From positions 2,976,001 to 3,040,000 of the forward strand of contig NZ_OX419519.1 in NCBI RefSeq assembly GCF_948472415.1: a DNA stretch of 64,000 bases, written 5' to 3'. The translations under genes were made by a program, and so were the position numbers. A model generated the notes under the pieces. That model did no database searches and was not told the DNA's origin. It saw only the letters and a program-made list of their open reading frames with translations. The DNA is from Kitasatospora fiedleri. GTDB lineage: Bacteria; Actinomycetota; Actinomycetes; Streptomycetales; Streptomycetaceae. Shown one piece after another: positions 28,888 through 38,125 of the stretch. Within the stretch, counting starts at the first letter, position 1. Each line of letters opens with the position of its first letter.

Positions 28888-29127
28888 GTGCCCCATTCTC
28901 CCGCATGCCGGAACCGATTCCACGCCGGGGCCGTTGTTGTTCCCCTCTCACTCGCCTCCCGGCCGCCTTCCGGCCGTCTCCCGCCCTCCCTCCCGCCCCC
29001 TGCGCCTCTCCTCCCCCGCCCGCCCCACGGGGTCGGCCGGTCCGCCCGCGGGATGGGACCTCCCTCCACCACGGGCCCGCCCCGGCGCGCAGCCCGGCGG
29101 GACGCCCGGCTCCCGTAGGCTGGCGCC

Positions 29128-29565
29128 ATGTCGCTCTACGCCGCCTACGCCACCAACCTCGACGCCCGGCAGATGTCCCGCCGTGCCCCGCACTCCCCGC
29201 TGCGCGGCACCGGCTGGCTGCCCGGCTGGCGGCTGACCTTCGGCGGTGAACAGCTCGGCTGGGAGGGCTCGCTGGCCACCGTGGTGGAGGACGAGAAGGA
29301 GCAGGTCTTCGTCTCGCTCTACGACGTCGCCCCGATGGACGAGGAGGGCCTGGACCGCTGGGAGGGCGTGCAGCTCGGCATCTACCGCAAGGTCAAGCTG
29401 CGGGCCCAGACCCTGGACGGCGAGGTCGCGGTCTGGACGTACGTGCTCAACGACTACGAGGGCGGACTGCCCGCCGCCCGCTACCTGGGCCTGATCGCGG
29501 ACGCGGCGGAGAGCGCCGGCGCCCCCGACGACTACGTCCTGGACCTGCGCCGCCGACCCTGCTGA
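29128..29565 (+). CDS. Gamma-glutamylcyclotransferase-like protein
   Basis: This 145-residue protein has the AIG2/GGCT-like fold. The N-terminal substrate loop is YAAYATNLD, where the classical motif is YGSN. The body has WEGSLATVVEDEKEQVFVSLYDV, a conserved acidic LDRWEGV, and Y-R-K. It may cleave gamma-glutamyl dipeptides to 5-oxoproline. It is divergent from lpdA and 257 nt before punA. Confidence 0.8.
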   Translation: MSLYAAYATNLDARQMSRRAPHSPLRGTGWLPGWRLTFGGEQLGWEGSLATVVEDEKEQVFVSLYDVAPMDEEGLDRWEGVQLGIYRKVKLRAQTLDGEVAVWTYVLNDYEGGLPAARYLGLIADAAESAGAPDDYVLDLRRRPC

Positions 29566-29785
29566 GGCCGTCGACCTCCCGCACCGCCGCTTTCCCCGTT
29601 CCCGCCCTCCCCTTGCCCCGCGCTTTCCCCTTGCCCCGCGCTTTCCTCCGCTGTCCCCCGCTTTCTCCCGGGTGCTCCCCCTCCCCCGCTCCGTACTTTC
29701 CTCCCGGTCGACGCCCCCGGCCGGGGAGGAATCCTGTCGTTCCACGCAATCCGGGTAACGATCCGGCATGCCCTGGGCGTGCTGT

Positions 29786-29797
29786 CTACGCGCGTAG
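29786..29797. promoter_or_regulatory. CTACGCGCGTAG palindrome upstream of punA
   Basis: This perfect 12-bp palindrome lies 26-37 nt before the punA GTG. The identical 12-mer lies before deoC (42370-42381). A -10-like TATCCT (29810-29815) follows, which would make the punA transcript start at or next to its GTG. Confidence 0.75.
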
Positions 29798-29822
29798 GCA
29801 GATGTGACCTATCCTCGACCGT

Positions 29823-30653
29823 GTGAACGCATCTCCTCAGACGGTCGTCTCCGCCGACCCCTACGCCGCTGCCCGGGCCGCCGCCGACCGGCTGCGCGAA
29901 CTCACCGGCGCCGAGCGCCACGACGTCGCCCTGGTGATGGGCTCCGGCTGGGTGCCGGCCGCCGACGCCCTGGGCGAGACACTCGCGGAATTCCCGGTCA
30001 CCGACCTGCCCGGCTTCCCCGCCCCCGCGGTGGCCGGCCACGCCGGCACCATCCGCTCGGTGCGGATTCCCGGCGGCGGCGAGCGCCGCGCACTGGTCTT
30101 CCTCGGCCGCAACCACTACTACGAGGGCCACGGCGTGGCCACCGTGGTGCACGGCGTGCGCACCGCCGCCGCGGCCGGCTGCCGCACCGTCGTGCTCACC
30201 AACGGCTGCGGCGGCCTGCGCCAGGGCTGGGTCCCCGGGCAGCCCGTGCTGATCAGCGACCACATCAACCTGACCGCGGACTCCCCGATCGTCGGCGCCA
30301 ACTTCGTCGACCTCACCGACCTGTACTCCAAGCGCCTGCGCGCCCTGTGCCGCGAGGTCGACCCGACCCTCGACGAGGCCGTGTACGTGCAGTTCCGCGG
30401 CCCGCACTACGAGACCCCGGCCGAGGTCAACATGGCCCGGGTGATCGGCGGCGAGCTGGTCGGCATGTCCACCACCCTGGAGGCCATCGCCGCCCGCGAG
30501 GCCGGCGCCGAGGTGCTCGGCATCTCGCTGGTCACCAACCTGGCCGCGGGCATCACCGGCGAACCCCTCAACCACGCCGAGGTGCTGGAGGCCGGCCGGG
30601 CCTCCGCCGAGCGGATGGGCACCCTGCTGGCGAAGGTCCTGGAGCGGATCTGA
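29823..30653 (+). CDS. punA: Purine nucleoside phosphorylase (trimeric type)
   Basis: This 276-residue enzyme cleaves inosine and guanosine nucleosides with phosphate. Motifs are [13 protein letters not shown] (phosphate loop), [31 protein letters not shown] with the base-binding Glu, [13 protein letters not shown] and SLVTNLAAG with the base-binding Asn. The GTG at 29823 lacks a Shine-Dalgarno; a -10-like hexamer 7 nt upstream suggests a leaderless message. It is followed by two hairpins and then the mutase gene. Confidence 0.93.
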   Translation: MNASPQTVVSADPYAAARAAADRLRELTGAERHDVALVMGSGWVPAADALGETLAEFPVTDLPGFPAPAVAGHAGTIRSVRIPGGGERRALVFLGRNHYYEGHGVATVVHGVRTAAAAGCRTVVLTNGCGGLRQGWVPGQPVLISDHINLTADSPIVGANFVDLTDLYSKRLRALCREVDPTLDEAVYVQFRGPHYETPAEVNMARVIGGELVGMSTTLEAIAAREAGAEVLGISLVTNLAAGITGEPLNHAEVLEAGRASAERMGTLLAKVLERI

Positions 30654-30659
30654 CACCCC

Positions 30660-30680
30660 GGCGGGAGCCCTACTCCCGCC
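30660..30680 (+). terminator. Small hairpin after punA
   Basis: Arms GGCGGGAG (30660-30667) and CTCCCGCC (30673-30680) pair perfectly with a 5-nt loop, 6 nt after the punA stop. Confidence 0.6.
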
Positions 30681-30731
30681 CCGCACGGCAGTTCTGACGG
30701 AGAATCGGGAACCGTGACGGCGAGCAGCACA

Positions 30732-30775
30732 CGACGGCGGACCGGCCCCGACCAGACGGGACCGGTCCGCCGTCG
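30732..30775. terminator. 14-bp inverted repeat between punA and the mutase
   Basis: Positions 30732-30745 and 30762-30775 are exact reverse complements with a 16-nt loop. With the hairpin at 30660 it probably ends punA transcription, so the mutase gene would need its own promoter in 30776-30879. Confidence 0.65.
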
Positions 30776-30879
30776 CGGCTCCGGCACCCGCCCCCGTCCC
30801 CTCCTCTCCCCACTTTTCCCTCCTCCTCGCACCTCTCCTCCTCACACCCCTCGTCCTCCACACCCAGGGAGCGGGCCGC

Positions 30880-32577
30880 ATGCCGAAGGCACCCACCACC
30901 GACCTCTTCGACCGGGCCCGCGCCTGGCTGGCCGAGGACCCCGACCCGCAGACCCGCGCGGAGCTGACCGCGCTGCTGGCCGCCGCCGAGGGGCCGGAGG
31001 CCGAGTCCGAGGAGCGGATCGCCTGGTCCCGGCTGGCCGAACGCTTCGCCGGGCGCCTGCAGTTCGGCACCGCCGGGCTGCGCGGTGAGCTGGGCGCCGG
31101 GCCGATGCGGATGAACCGCGCCGTGGTGATCCGGGCCGCCGCCGGCCTGGCCGCGTACCTCCGGAAGAACCCGGCGCTCGGCGACCTGGTGGTGATCGGC
31201 TACGACGCCCGCCACAAGTCGTACGACTTCGCGCTCGACACCGCCGCCGTGGTGGTGGGCGCCGGGCTGCGCGCCGCGCTGCTGCCCCGCGCGCTGCCGA
31301 CGCCCGTCCTGGCGTTCGCGATCCGGCACCTGGGCGCGGCGGCCGGCGTGGTGGTCACCGCCAGCCACAACCCGCCGCAGGACAACGGCTACAAGGTGTA
31401 CCTGGGCGACGGTTCGCAGATCGTCCCGCCCGCGGACGCCGAGATCGCCGCCGAGATCGACGCGCTGGGCGCGCTCGCCGACGTCCCGCGCGCCGAGGGC
31501 GGCTGGGAGGTGCTCGGCGACGACGTCCTCGCCGCCTACCTCGCCCGCGCCGCCGCCGTCCTCGACCCGGCCGGGCCGCGCGACCTGGCCACCGTCTACA
31601 CCCCGCTGCACGGCGTGGGCCGCGACGTGCTGCTCGCCGCGTTCGCCACCGCCGGGTTCCCGGCGCCGGTCCTGGTCGCCGAACAGGCCGAGCCGGACCC
31701 GGACTTCCCCACCGTCGCGTTCCCCAACCCGGAGGAGCCGGGCGCGATGGACCTCGCCTTCGCCACCGCCCGCGCGGCCCGCCCGGACCTGGTGATCGCC
31801 AACGACCCGGACGCCGACCGCTGCGCCGTCGCCGTCCCCACCCCGGACGGCGACTGGCGGATGCTGCGCGGCGACGAGGTCGGCGCCCTGCTCGGCGCGG
31901 CCCTCGCCGCCAAGACCACCGACGGCGTGTTCGCCACCACCATCGTCTCCTCCACCCTGCTCGGCAGGATCGCCGCCGCGGCCGGGCTGGGCTACGCCGA
32001 GACGCTCACCGGCTTCAAGTGGATCGCCCGCACCGAGGACATCCGCTACGGCTACGAGGAGGCCCTCGGCTACTGCGTCGACCCGGACGGCGTCCGCGAC
32101 AAGGACGGCATCACCGCCGCCCTCCAGATCGCCGAACTCGCCGCCGGCCTCAAGCGCGACGGCCGCACCCTCACCGACCTGCTCGACGACCTCGCCCTGG
32201 CCCACGGCCTGCACGCCACCGACCAGCTCTCCGTCCGGGTCGACGACCTCACCGTCATCACCGACGCGATGTCCACCCTCCGCGACAAGCCCCCGGTCGA
32301 ACTCGCCGGCCTCACCGTCACCCGCGCCGACGACCTCACCACCGGCACCCCCGACCTCCCCCCCACCGACGGCCTCCGCTACCACCTCGACGGCCCCACC
32401 ATCACCTCGGCCCGCATCGTGGTCCGCCCCTCCGGCACCGAGCCCAAGCTCAAGTGCTACCTCGAAGCCGTCCTCCCCGTCCCCACCCCGGCCGACCTCC
32501 CGGCCGCCCGCCGCCGCGCCCATTCCCTCCTCGACGCCCTCAAGCAGGACTTCGCCGCCGCGGCGGGGCTCGCCTGA
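30880..32577 (+). CDS. Phospho-sugar mutase (phosphoglucomutase/phosphomannomutase, likely phosphopentomutase role)
   Basis: This 565-residue alpha-D-phosphohexomutase superfamily enzyme has all active-site loops: the phosphoserine loop VVTASHNPPQDNGYK, the metal loop NDPDADRCAV, the sugar loop EEALGYCVD, and the phosphate loop RPSGTEPKLK. FGTAGLRGELG near residue 68 and the large size match the PGM2-like group that can also act on ribose and deoxyribose phosphates. Placed between punA and deoC, it probably turns (deoxy)ribose-1-phosphate into the 5-phosphate. A strong terminator follows. Confidence 0.9.
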   Translation: MPKAPTTDLFDRARAWLAEDPDPQTRAELTALLAAAEGPEAESEERIAWSRLAERFAGRLQFGTAGLRGELGAGPMRMNRAVVIRAAAGLAAYLRKNPALGDLVVIGYDARHKSYDFALDTAAVVVGAGLRAALLPRALPTPVLAFAIRHLGAAAGVVVTASHNPPQDNGYKVYLGDGSQIVPPADAEIAAEIDALGALADVPRAEGGWEVLGDDVLAAYLARAAAVLDPAGPRDLATVYTPLHGVGRDVLLAAFATAGFPAPVLVAEQAEPDPDFPTVAFPNPEEPGAMDLAFATARAARPDLVIANDPDADRCAVAVPTPDGDWRMLRGDEVGALLGAALAAKTTDGVFATTIVSSTLLGRIAAAAGLGYAETLTGFKWIARTEDIRYGYEEALGYCVDPDGVRDKDGITAALQIAELAAGLKRDGRTLTDLLDDLALAHGLHATDQLSVRVDDLTVITDAMSTLRDKPPVELAGLTVTRADDLTTGTPDLPPTDGLRYHLDGPTITSARIVVRPSGTEPKLKCYLEAVLPVPTPADLPAARRRAHSLLDALKQDFAAAAGLA

Positions 32578-32595
32578 CCACACCTCAACTCCCCC

Positions 32596-32627
32596 GAGGG
32601 GCCCGGACGGTGTTGTCCGGGCCCCTC
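32596..32627 (+). terminator. Mutase terminator (13-bp stem)
   Basis: GAGGGGCCCGGAC (32596-32608) and GTCCGGGCCCCTC (32615-32627) pair perfectly with a 6-nt loop, 18 nt after the stop codon. Confidence 0.85.
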
Positions 32628-32733
32628 CGGCGTTCCACCCGACCGCCGGCACTACGATCGGTCCGCACCCGCACGGCCCGCCGCCCCGGAGCGTGGCCGC
32701 GAAGCCGCGGGGCCACGGAGAAGGGGAACGCCG

Positions 32734-34776
32734 ATGGAACCGCTCTTCGCCGACGAACCAGAGCCGGACGACATCGACCGGCGACAGTCCGCGCTCCTCG
32801 ACGCCGTCCGCCGCAGCGGGACCGTCAGCACCCCGGACGCCGACCTGTGGCGGGTCGACTGGGCGACCGGCGTCGACCTGGACCCCCGGATGGTGTGGCA
32901 ACTCCGGGTCGGCCCCGTGGTGGCCACCGCCTGGGGCGAGGTCGACGGCCGACCGCTGCTCGCCACCGCCGTCGAGATCGAGGAACGGCCACCGGCCGAC
33001 CCGAAGCAGCGGCGGCACCGGCTGGAGGTCCGGGACGTGCTGTCCGGCCGGGTCCGTACGGTGGACTGCGAAGTACCCGTCCGCGTCCTGGCATTCGCGC
33101 CCGACGTGTCGGAACCACTGCTGATCTCCGGACACGAGGACGACAGGGTGCGGATCTGGGAGCTCCCGGACCTCACGCACCGGCGGACGCTCGACGTCGA
33201 AGGACAGCCACACGCCCTGAAAGTCCTCGGCTCCGGTCGCGGCATCCATCTGCTGATCCGCAGTGGTCAGGGCCACCTCGGGCAGTGGGACCTGTCGACC
33301 GGCGCACCACTCCTCCTCCCACACCTGCCGCCCGTCTACGGGATCGGTGTCGGCACCCTCGCGGACGGAACGGTCGTGCTGCCCACCGAGAAGGCGGCCC
33401 TGCTGTGGAACCCGGATGACAACCGCGTACGGGAGCTCCCGGTTCCCGGCGAACTGCGACCGGTCCGAGGCGGAACCTCGTGGCGATCGGCAGGTCGGGA
33501 CATGCTGACCGTCATCGACACGTATGCCACCCTCGCCAGCATCGACCTGACGTCCGGTCAGCACACGCTGCTCACGGCCCACTCGGACACCTTGGCAGAC
33601 GGGCTGATGGCGGCCGTGGGACGGCCTGGCCCGTTCAGCAACCCGACCGTGACGGGGTCCACCCTCGCGGTACCGGTGAGGTGGCAGGTCCACCTCTGGG
33701 ACGCACACACCATGCGCCCGCTCGGGGCACCTCTCACCGGCCCCGTCGCGCAGGCAGCCGCAGAGGCCGTCCGCTGGCAGGGGCGCGACCTCCTGCTGAC
33801 CTCCTCCCAGCAGGACGGCGTGGTCGCGCTCTGGGACCTCGCCGTCCCGGTTGACCGCGAACCCGGCCACCGCCAGCGGCTGGCGGCCGTCACCGTCACC
33901 GAGCCGGACGGAGTGGTGGTCAGCGCCGACGAGGGCGGAACCCTGGTGGCGCGCCACGCGGCCGACGGCACCCTGCTCGCACCGCCCCTCGCCACGGACG
34001 TCAAGATCACCAAGGCCCTGGCCACCTGGACCGACGGCAGCCACCTGCACGCCGCGACCGGTTCCGGGCGCCTCCGCGCCGGCGATCCGCTCCTGTACCG
34101 CTGGAATCTGACTGCGGGCGGCCCCTCAGGTGCGCCAGTCCGGACCGACAACTCCTTCATCCACTGGATCGCTCATCAGCGCCTACGCATCGGCGATGCG
34201 CTGATCGTCCATGGGTACGAGGACATCTCGCTCGTGAACCCTTCCGACGGAGCGATCCTGGCCACCATCAACGACGCCACCGGACGGCTCTCCACCGGAT
34301 TCGCCGTCGGCGCGGTCGATGGACGCGCGACCGCCGCGCTGTCGCCCCACCAGGAGCCGATCCGGCTTTACGACCTGGACGACCCGTCATCCGAACCGAC
34401 GGTCCTACGAGGCACCGAGGGTCACCCGGCACTGGCACTCCTCGACGGCCGGCTCGTCACCGTCCGCACCGAACGTCCGACCCCTGACGGTGCCACCACC
34501 CTCCGCACCTGGCACCCCAGCGGCAGACCCGCGGGCCCGGAGATCGACGGCCCGGCCCCCGTCACCGCCGTGGCAGGCCGCACCTGGCCCCAGCTGTACG
34601 TGGCCCGCGCCGACCGCACCCTCACCGTCGTCGACCTGCGCACCGGCGAGCCCTCGGCCCGGCCCCTGCTGCTGCCCGGCCCCGCCACGTGCCTCGCAGC
34701 CACCTCCGACGGCGTGCTGGTCGGATTCGGCCAGGACCTCGCGCTCGTGCGTCCACCGGTCCGGGAAGGCAACTGA
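32734..34776 (+). CDS. WD40-like beta-propeller protein
   Basis: This 680-residue soluble protein has no signal peptide. Repeating blade-like segments end in W-D or W-x-L patterns: LISGHEDDRVRIWELPD, LGQWDLSTG, VHLWDAHTM, VVALWDLAV, YRWNLTAG, and later degenerate blades to the C-terminus. This suggests one or two seven-bladed propellers built on WD40/quinoprotein-like repeats. No catalytic domain is attached; many streptomycete relatives carry a kinase or caspase domain that is missing here. It is probably a protein-binding scaffold. It is bounded by a terminator upstream and by a gap and the oppositely directed DUF3710 gene downstream. Confidence 0.7.
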   Translation: MEPLFADEPEPDDIDRRQSALLDAVRRSGTVSTPDADLWRVDWATGVDLDPRMVWQLRVGPVVATAWGEVDGRPLLATAVEIEERPPADPKQRRHRLEVRDVLSGRVRTVDCEVPVRVLAFAPDVSEPLLISGHEDDRVRIWELPDLTHRRTLDVEGQPHALKVLGSGRGIHLLIRSGQGHLGQWDLSTGAPLLLPHLPPVYGIGVGTLADGTVVLPTEKAALLWNPDDNRVRELPVPGELRPVRGGTSWRSAGRDMLTVIDTYATLASIDLTSGQHTLLTAHSDTLADGLMAAVGRPGPFSNPTVTGSTLAVPVRWQVHLWDAHTMRPLGAPLTGPVAQAAAEAVRWQGRDLLLTSSQQDGVVALWDLAVPVDREPGHRQRLAAVTVTEPDGVVVSADEGGTLVARHAADGTLLAPPLATDVKITKALATWTDGSHLHAATGSGRLRAGDPLLYRWNLTAGGPSGAPVRTDNSFIHWIAHQRLRIGDALIVHGYEDISLVNPSDGAILATINDATGRLSTGFAVGAVDGRATAALSPHQEPIRLYDLDDPSSEPTVLRGTEGHPALALLDGRLVTVRTERPTPDGATTLRTWHPSGRPAGPEIDGPAPVTAVAGRTWPQLYVARADRTLTVVDLRTGEPSARPLLLPGPATCLAATSDGVLVGFGQDLALVRPPVREGN

Positions 34777-35008
34777 GAAGGCCGGGGCCGTTGTCGGCCA
34801 TCGCGATCACGCCGTTCGCATTCACGTCGAACTGTCCTGCCAAGCAGGCAGGTTGGTTGTCGGAGAGTGGGGCGTGACCGGCGCACCCCTCGATCCGGGA
34901 CGCCACTCGGTCGGACATGGCACGGCATGCCGCCGACACGCCTGCACCGCCCTGGGGCGGCGCCTCGAACGGAGCCGCTGCCCCAGGGGCGTCACACGCC
35001 GGTTTCCG
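34777..35008. other. Non-coding gap after the propeller gene
   Basis: This is 232 nt between two convergent genes. I find no convincing hairpin, gene or repeat. GC is lower than in neighbouring intergenic DNA. Confidence 0.4.
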
Positions 35009-35665
35009 TCAGTCCGGCAGCCGGAGCAGGATCGGCTTGCCGTCCAGATCCGTTTGCAGGGAACCGAACCCGGTCGGTGAGGCAGACACGAGGGGTCGGC
35101 CTTTCGAAGGGGCCACCACCACTCGCCCGAGATAGAAGGAGAACCACTCCGCCGGGGGTTCGTCGAAGGCGATCGCGCCGCTGAGTACCCCTCTCAGGAG
35201 CCAGCCCGGCCCTTCGCACCCGAGGAAGCAGACGGCGGTCATCTCTCGACGGCCCCATGCGGTCTCCGCCTCGATCTCGCACCGCAGTTCCGCACCGAAG
35301 CGTCCGTCCCGTTCCAGGAACCTGTTCTTCGGGTTGGATGTGTTCGACAGCAGCTTCGTACGGGCCCGGTCCCACGCGCCGGACCGCATCGCGTGGAACG
35401 CTTGCAACTGCAGGCCGCAGGAATCCCGCAGCACGGTGACCGACACGAGGTCGGAAGACGCTCTCGTGGCACCGAGCTGAACCTCGATGCCGTCCTCGTC
35501 GGGAATCAGCAATCCACCGAGATCGATGAGTCGTGTCGACTGCCAACCGTTCTCACGCACGTCCCAGGGCCCGGTGTCGACCCCCCTCACCATCGGACGG
35601 TGCGGATCACCGGTCCGACGGGGTTCTCCGGGAATTTCCTCGACAGAACTAGGGGTGTCACCCAT
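35009..35665 (-). CDS. DUF3710-family protein
   Basis: This 218-residue soluble protein matches the actinobacterial DUF3710 pattern: GPWDVRENG near residue 32, RLIDLGGLLIPDEDGIEVQL, LQLQAFHAMRSGAWDRART, and GPGWLLRGVLSGAIAF. Its function is unknown. The family member normally found beside a dUTPase gene is elsewhere in streptomycetes, so this is probably a divergent second copy. It is next to the propeller gene, in convergent orientation. Confidence 0.75.
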   Translation of the reverse strand: MGDTPSSVEEIPGEPRRTGDPHRPMVRGVDTGPWDVRENGWQSTRLIDLGGLLIPDEDGIEVQLGATRASSDLVSVTVLRDSCGLQLQAFHAMRSGAWDRARTKLLSNTSNPKNRFLERDGRFGAELRCEIEAETAWGRREMTAVCFLGCEGPGWLLRGVLSGAIAFDEPPAEWFSFYLGRVVVAPSKGRPLVSASPTGFGSLQTDLDGKPILLRLPD

Positions 35666-35805
35666 TCCATCCCTTTCTGACGATCATCCGCAGCCGTTCC
35701 CGCGCGGTCGGCGCTGAATGCTTCCTGTACTTACTCGGACTTGGCGAATTGGCGACTTGACGATGCGTTCGACGTCGAGTCCGGACGGACCCGGGCGTGC
35801 CCGCG

Positions 35806-36138
35806 CTACCGGTCCGCCCGGTACGCCGCCACCACGGTGGGCAGGAGGCCCGGGAAGCGCTGTTCCAGGTCGGCCGCGCGGAGGGTGGTGAGGCGGCGGT
35901 TGGCCTCCTCGCGGTGGCGGATCACGCCCGCTTCGCGGAGGACCTTGAAGTGGTGGCTGAGGGTGGAGGGGGCGACGTCGACCGGGAAGGTGCCGCAGGC
36001 GCGTTCGGGTTCGTCGCTGAGGGTCTCCACGATGGTCATCCGGGTCGGGTCGGAGAGGGCGTGCAGGACGTCCAGCAGGTCGATGTCGGCGGTGGCGGGG
36101 TAGTGGGGCGCCTCGCGGCGGCGGGCGGCACGAGGCAC
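35806..36138 (-). CDS. ArsR-family HTH regulator
   Basis: This 110-residue winged-helix repressor has LLDVLHALSDPTRMTIVETL, then the recognition helix region VAPSTLSHHFKVLREAGVI and an HREEANRRLTTLR wing. It has no clear metal-binding Cys pair (one Cys, in ERACGTFPV), so it may sense a small molecule instead. The GTG at 36138 follows AGGAG. It is divergent from the quinone oxidoreductase gene, with two related palindromes in the gap. Confidence 0.9.
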   Translation of the reverse strand: MPRAARRREAPHYPATADIDLLDVLHALSDPTRMTIVETLSDEPERACGTFPVDVAPSTLSHHFKVLREAGVIRHREEANRRLTTLRAADLEQRFPGLLPTVVAAYRADR

Positions 36139-36157
36139 GGGGTCTCCTCCGGCGATG

Positions 36158-36173
36158 TTCGACAGGTGTCGAA
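36158..36173. promoter_or_regulatory. ArsR operator candidate 1
   Basis: TTCGACAGGTGTCGAA is an inverted repeat with perfect 7-bp arms and a 2-nt centre, 20 nt upstream of the arsR start. Confidence 0.7.
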
Positions 36174-36197
36174 GTTTCGTGGTACCAGTGGTAGTAA

Positions 36198-36213
36198 TTC
36201 GACGTTCGTAGAA
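36198..36213. promoter_or_regulatory. ArsR operator candidate 2
   Basis: TTCGACGTTCGTAGAA has the same spacing as the first site; arms agree in 6 of 7 positions. Its centre lies 40 bp from the centre of the first site, towards the oxidoreductase gene. Confidence 0.6.
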
Positions 36214-36246
36214 CATCGTAACCGCGACCGCTCCAGGGGGACCACC

Positions 36247-37233
36247 ATGCGCGCACTCGTCATGACCGAAGCCGGCGGCGCCGAGCACAGCCACGTCCGC
36301 GAGCTCGAAGCGCCGCAGCCCGGCCCCGGACAGGTCGCAATCGGGGTCGCCTACGCCGGGCTCAACTTCGTGGACGTGATGGCCCGCCGCGGCGACGCCG
36401 GCTACGCCGCCGCCTGGCCCCACCACCCCGGCCGGGAGGTGGCCGGCACCGTGCTGGCCCTCGGCGAGGGCGTCACCAAGCCCGCCGTCGGCACCCCCGT
36501 GGTGGCCGCCACCCGCGGCGGCGGCCTCGCCGAGGTCGTGGTCGCCGACGCGGAGCTCACCGTCCCCGTCCCGGACGGCGTGCCGCTGGACGTCGCCGCC
36601 ACCGCGCCCCTCGGCCTGGCCACCGCGCTGCTGCTGCTCACCGACGCCGGACGCTTCGTCCCCGGCGAGAGCGTCCTGGTCCACTCGGCGGGCGGCGGCA
36701 TCGGCACCGCCGTCGCCCGTCTGCTGCCGCTGCTCGGCGGCGGGCGCCTGCTGGGCACCGTCGGCCGCCCGGAGAAGGCCGCGGGCGCCCGGCGGCACGG
36801 CTACGACGCGGTGCACGTCCGGGGCGCGGGCCTCGCCGAGGAGGTGCGGGCGGCGAACGGCGGGCGCGGCGTCGACCTCGTCCTCGATCCGCTGGGGGCC
36901 ACCGCGCTCGACCTCGACCTCGATCTGCTCGCGCCGGGCGGCCGGATCGTCCTGTTCGGCAACGCGAGCGGGGCGGGCCCCGCGCCGCTGCCGCCGCTCC
37001 CCCGGCTGCTGGGGGCCAACGCCACGCTCACCGGGTTCAGCCACGGCGGGCTGCTCGTCCAGGCCCCCGCGAAGGTCGCCGACGCCGTCCGCCGCGCCCT
37101 CGACCTGCTGGCCACCGGGGCGCTCACCACCCCGGTGACGGTCCTCCCGGACCTCGTCGACGTCCCCGCCGCCCACGACCTGCTGGCCGCCGGGCGCGGC
37201 GAGGGCAAGTACGTCGTCGCGCTGAATCCCTGA
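36247..37233 (+). CDS. NADPH:quinone oxidoreductase / zinc-type medium-chain dehydrogenase
   Basis: This 328-residue MDR-superfamily enzyme is of the zinc-free quinone oxidoreductase type. The GroES-like domain includes GLNFVDVMARRG and HPGREVAGTV. The Rossmann domain has VHSAGGGIGTAVARLLPLLGGG and LVLDPLGATALD. Zinc ligands are absent. It probably reduces quinones or enones with NADPH. Divergent ArsR and the palindromes just upstream suggest it is the controlled target. Confidence 0.88.
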   Translation: MRALVMTEAGGAEHSHVRELEAPQPGPGQVAIGVAYAGLNFVDVMARRGDAGYAAAWPHHPGREVAGTVLALGEGVTKPAVGTPVVAATRGGGLAEVVVADAELTVPVPDGVPLDVAATAPLGLATALLLLTDAGRFVPGESVLVHSAGGGIGTAVARLLPLLGGGRLLGTVGRPEKAAGARRHGYDAVHVRGAGLAEEVRAANGGRGVDLVLDPLGATALDLDLDLLAPGGRIVLFGNASGAGPAPLPPLPRLLGANATLTGFSHGGLLVQAPAKVADAVRRALDLLATGALTTPVTVLPDLVDVPAAHDLLAAGRGEGKYVVALNP

Positions 37234-37273
37234 CCGGAGAGCCCCGGAGAGCCCGGCCTCGGACCCTTCGCGA

Positions 37274-37939
37274 TCAGGTCGCCGCGATCACCGTGACCAG
37301 CGCGACCAGGCCCGCCAGGGTCGGGGCGATGACCCACCAGCACCAGGTGGTCCGCAGTTCGCCGGCCGCCGAGGGCTTGTGGGCGTTGCGCTCGGCCTGC
37401 TCCTGGAGGGTGGTGACCACGGCGTCGGACCAGGCGCGGGTGGGGTCGAGCCGGTCCGGGCGGGCGGTCTTGCCGGCCGGCCGGGCCGGGAGGTGCGGGT
37501 CGCCCGCGGCGGCGGCGCGGCCGGCCCGGCGGGTGGCCTTCTTGCGCTGGCGGATCGAGACCGGGATCGCCCAGACCTGGAACTTGCGTCCGGCGGCGAA
37601 GAGTTCGACCGAGTAGCCGGCCTTGAGCCCCTCGACCGTGGCCCAGGGCGCGACGATCGTGCGCAGCGGGTTGCGGACGAGCAGCCGACGGTCGTTGGCC
37701 CGCACCACCGGCCGCAGGGTGTAGGCGATCACCGGGAAGGCGAAGACGGGCGCGGCGGCGAGGGCGACCCACGGGGTCGAGCCGGTGCCGGACACCACGG
37801 CGTCGATGATCAGCCAGGCGGCGACGGCGAGCATCATGACGCCCGCGATGACGCTGGGGACGGAGCGGTACACGCGGTCGGCGTACACGGGCTCGTCGGC
37901 GGCGGAACCCTGGTGGGGTGTCCGGTCGGATTCGGTCAT
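37274..37939 (-). CDS. PH-domain membrane protein
   Basis: This 221-residue protein has two membrane helices at about residues 29-75 (SVIAGVMMLAVAAWLIIDAV and WVALAAAPVFAFPVIAYTL). A bacterial PH-like domain follows (RANDRRLLVRNPLRTIVAPWATVEGLKAGYSVELF, about 80-130), then a linker and a C-terminal helix near residues 200-219. Function is unknown. The ATG at 37939 is used; the open frame extends upstream without family support. Confidence 0.8.
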   Translation of the reverse strand: MTESDRTPHQGSAADEPVYADRVYRSVPSVIAGVMMLAVAAWLIIDAVVSGTGSTPWVALAAAPVFAFPVIAYTLRPVVRANDRRLLVRNPLRTIVAPWATVEGLKAGYSVELFAAGRKFQVWAIPVSIRQRKKATRRAGRAAAAGDPHLPARPAGKTARPDRLDPTRAWSDAVVTTLQEQAERNAHKPSAAGELRTTWCWWVIAPTLAGLVALVTVIAAT

Positions 37940-38125
37940 GCCGTCGATTCTGCCCCAGGCCCGCGGCCGTCCCCAATGGCGACCCGGGCACGGGACGGTC
38001 ACGAATGACCGCCCCGCGAAAGCCCCGCGACGGCCCCGCAGCCGTCCCGCAGCCGTCCCGCCGCCGCCCGGCAACAGCACCGCGACGGCCCCGCCACGGC
38101 CCCGACGGCCCCGCCGCCGCCCGCG

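Noticed and set aside
30670..34050. A 1,126-codon minus-strand open frame over the mutase and propeller genes
   Set aside because: It is a shadow of two well-supported plus-strand genes; no motif is recognisable.
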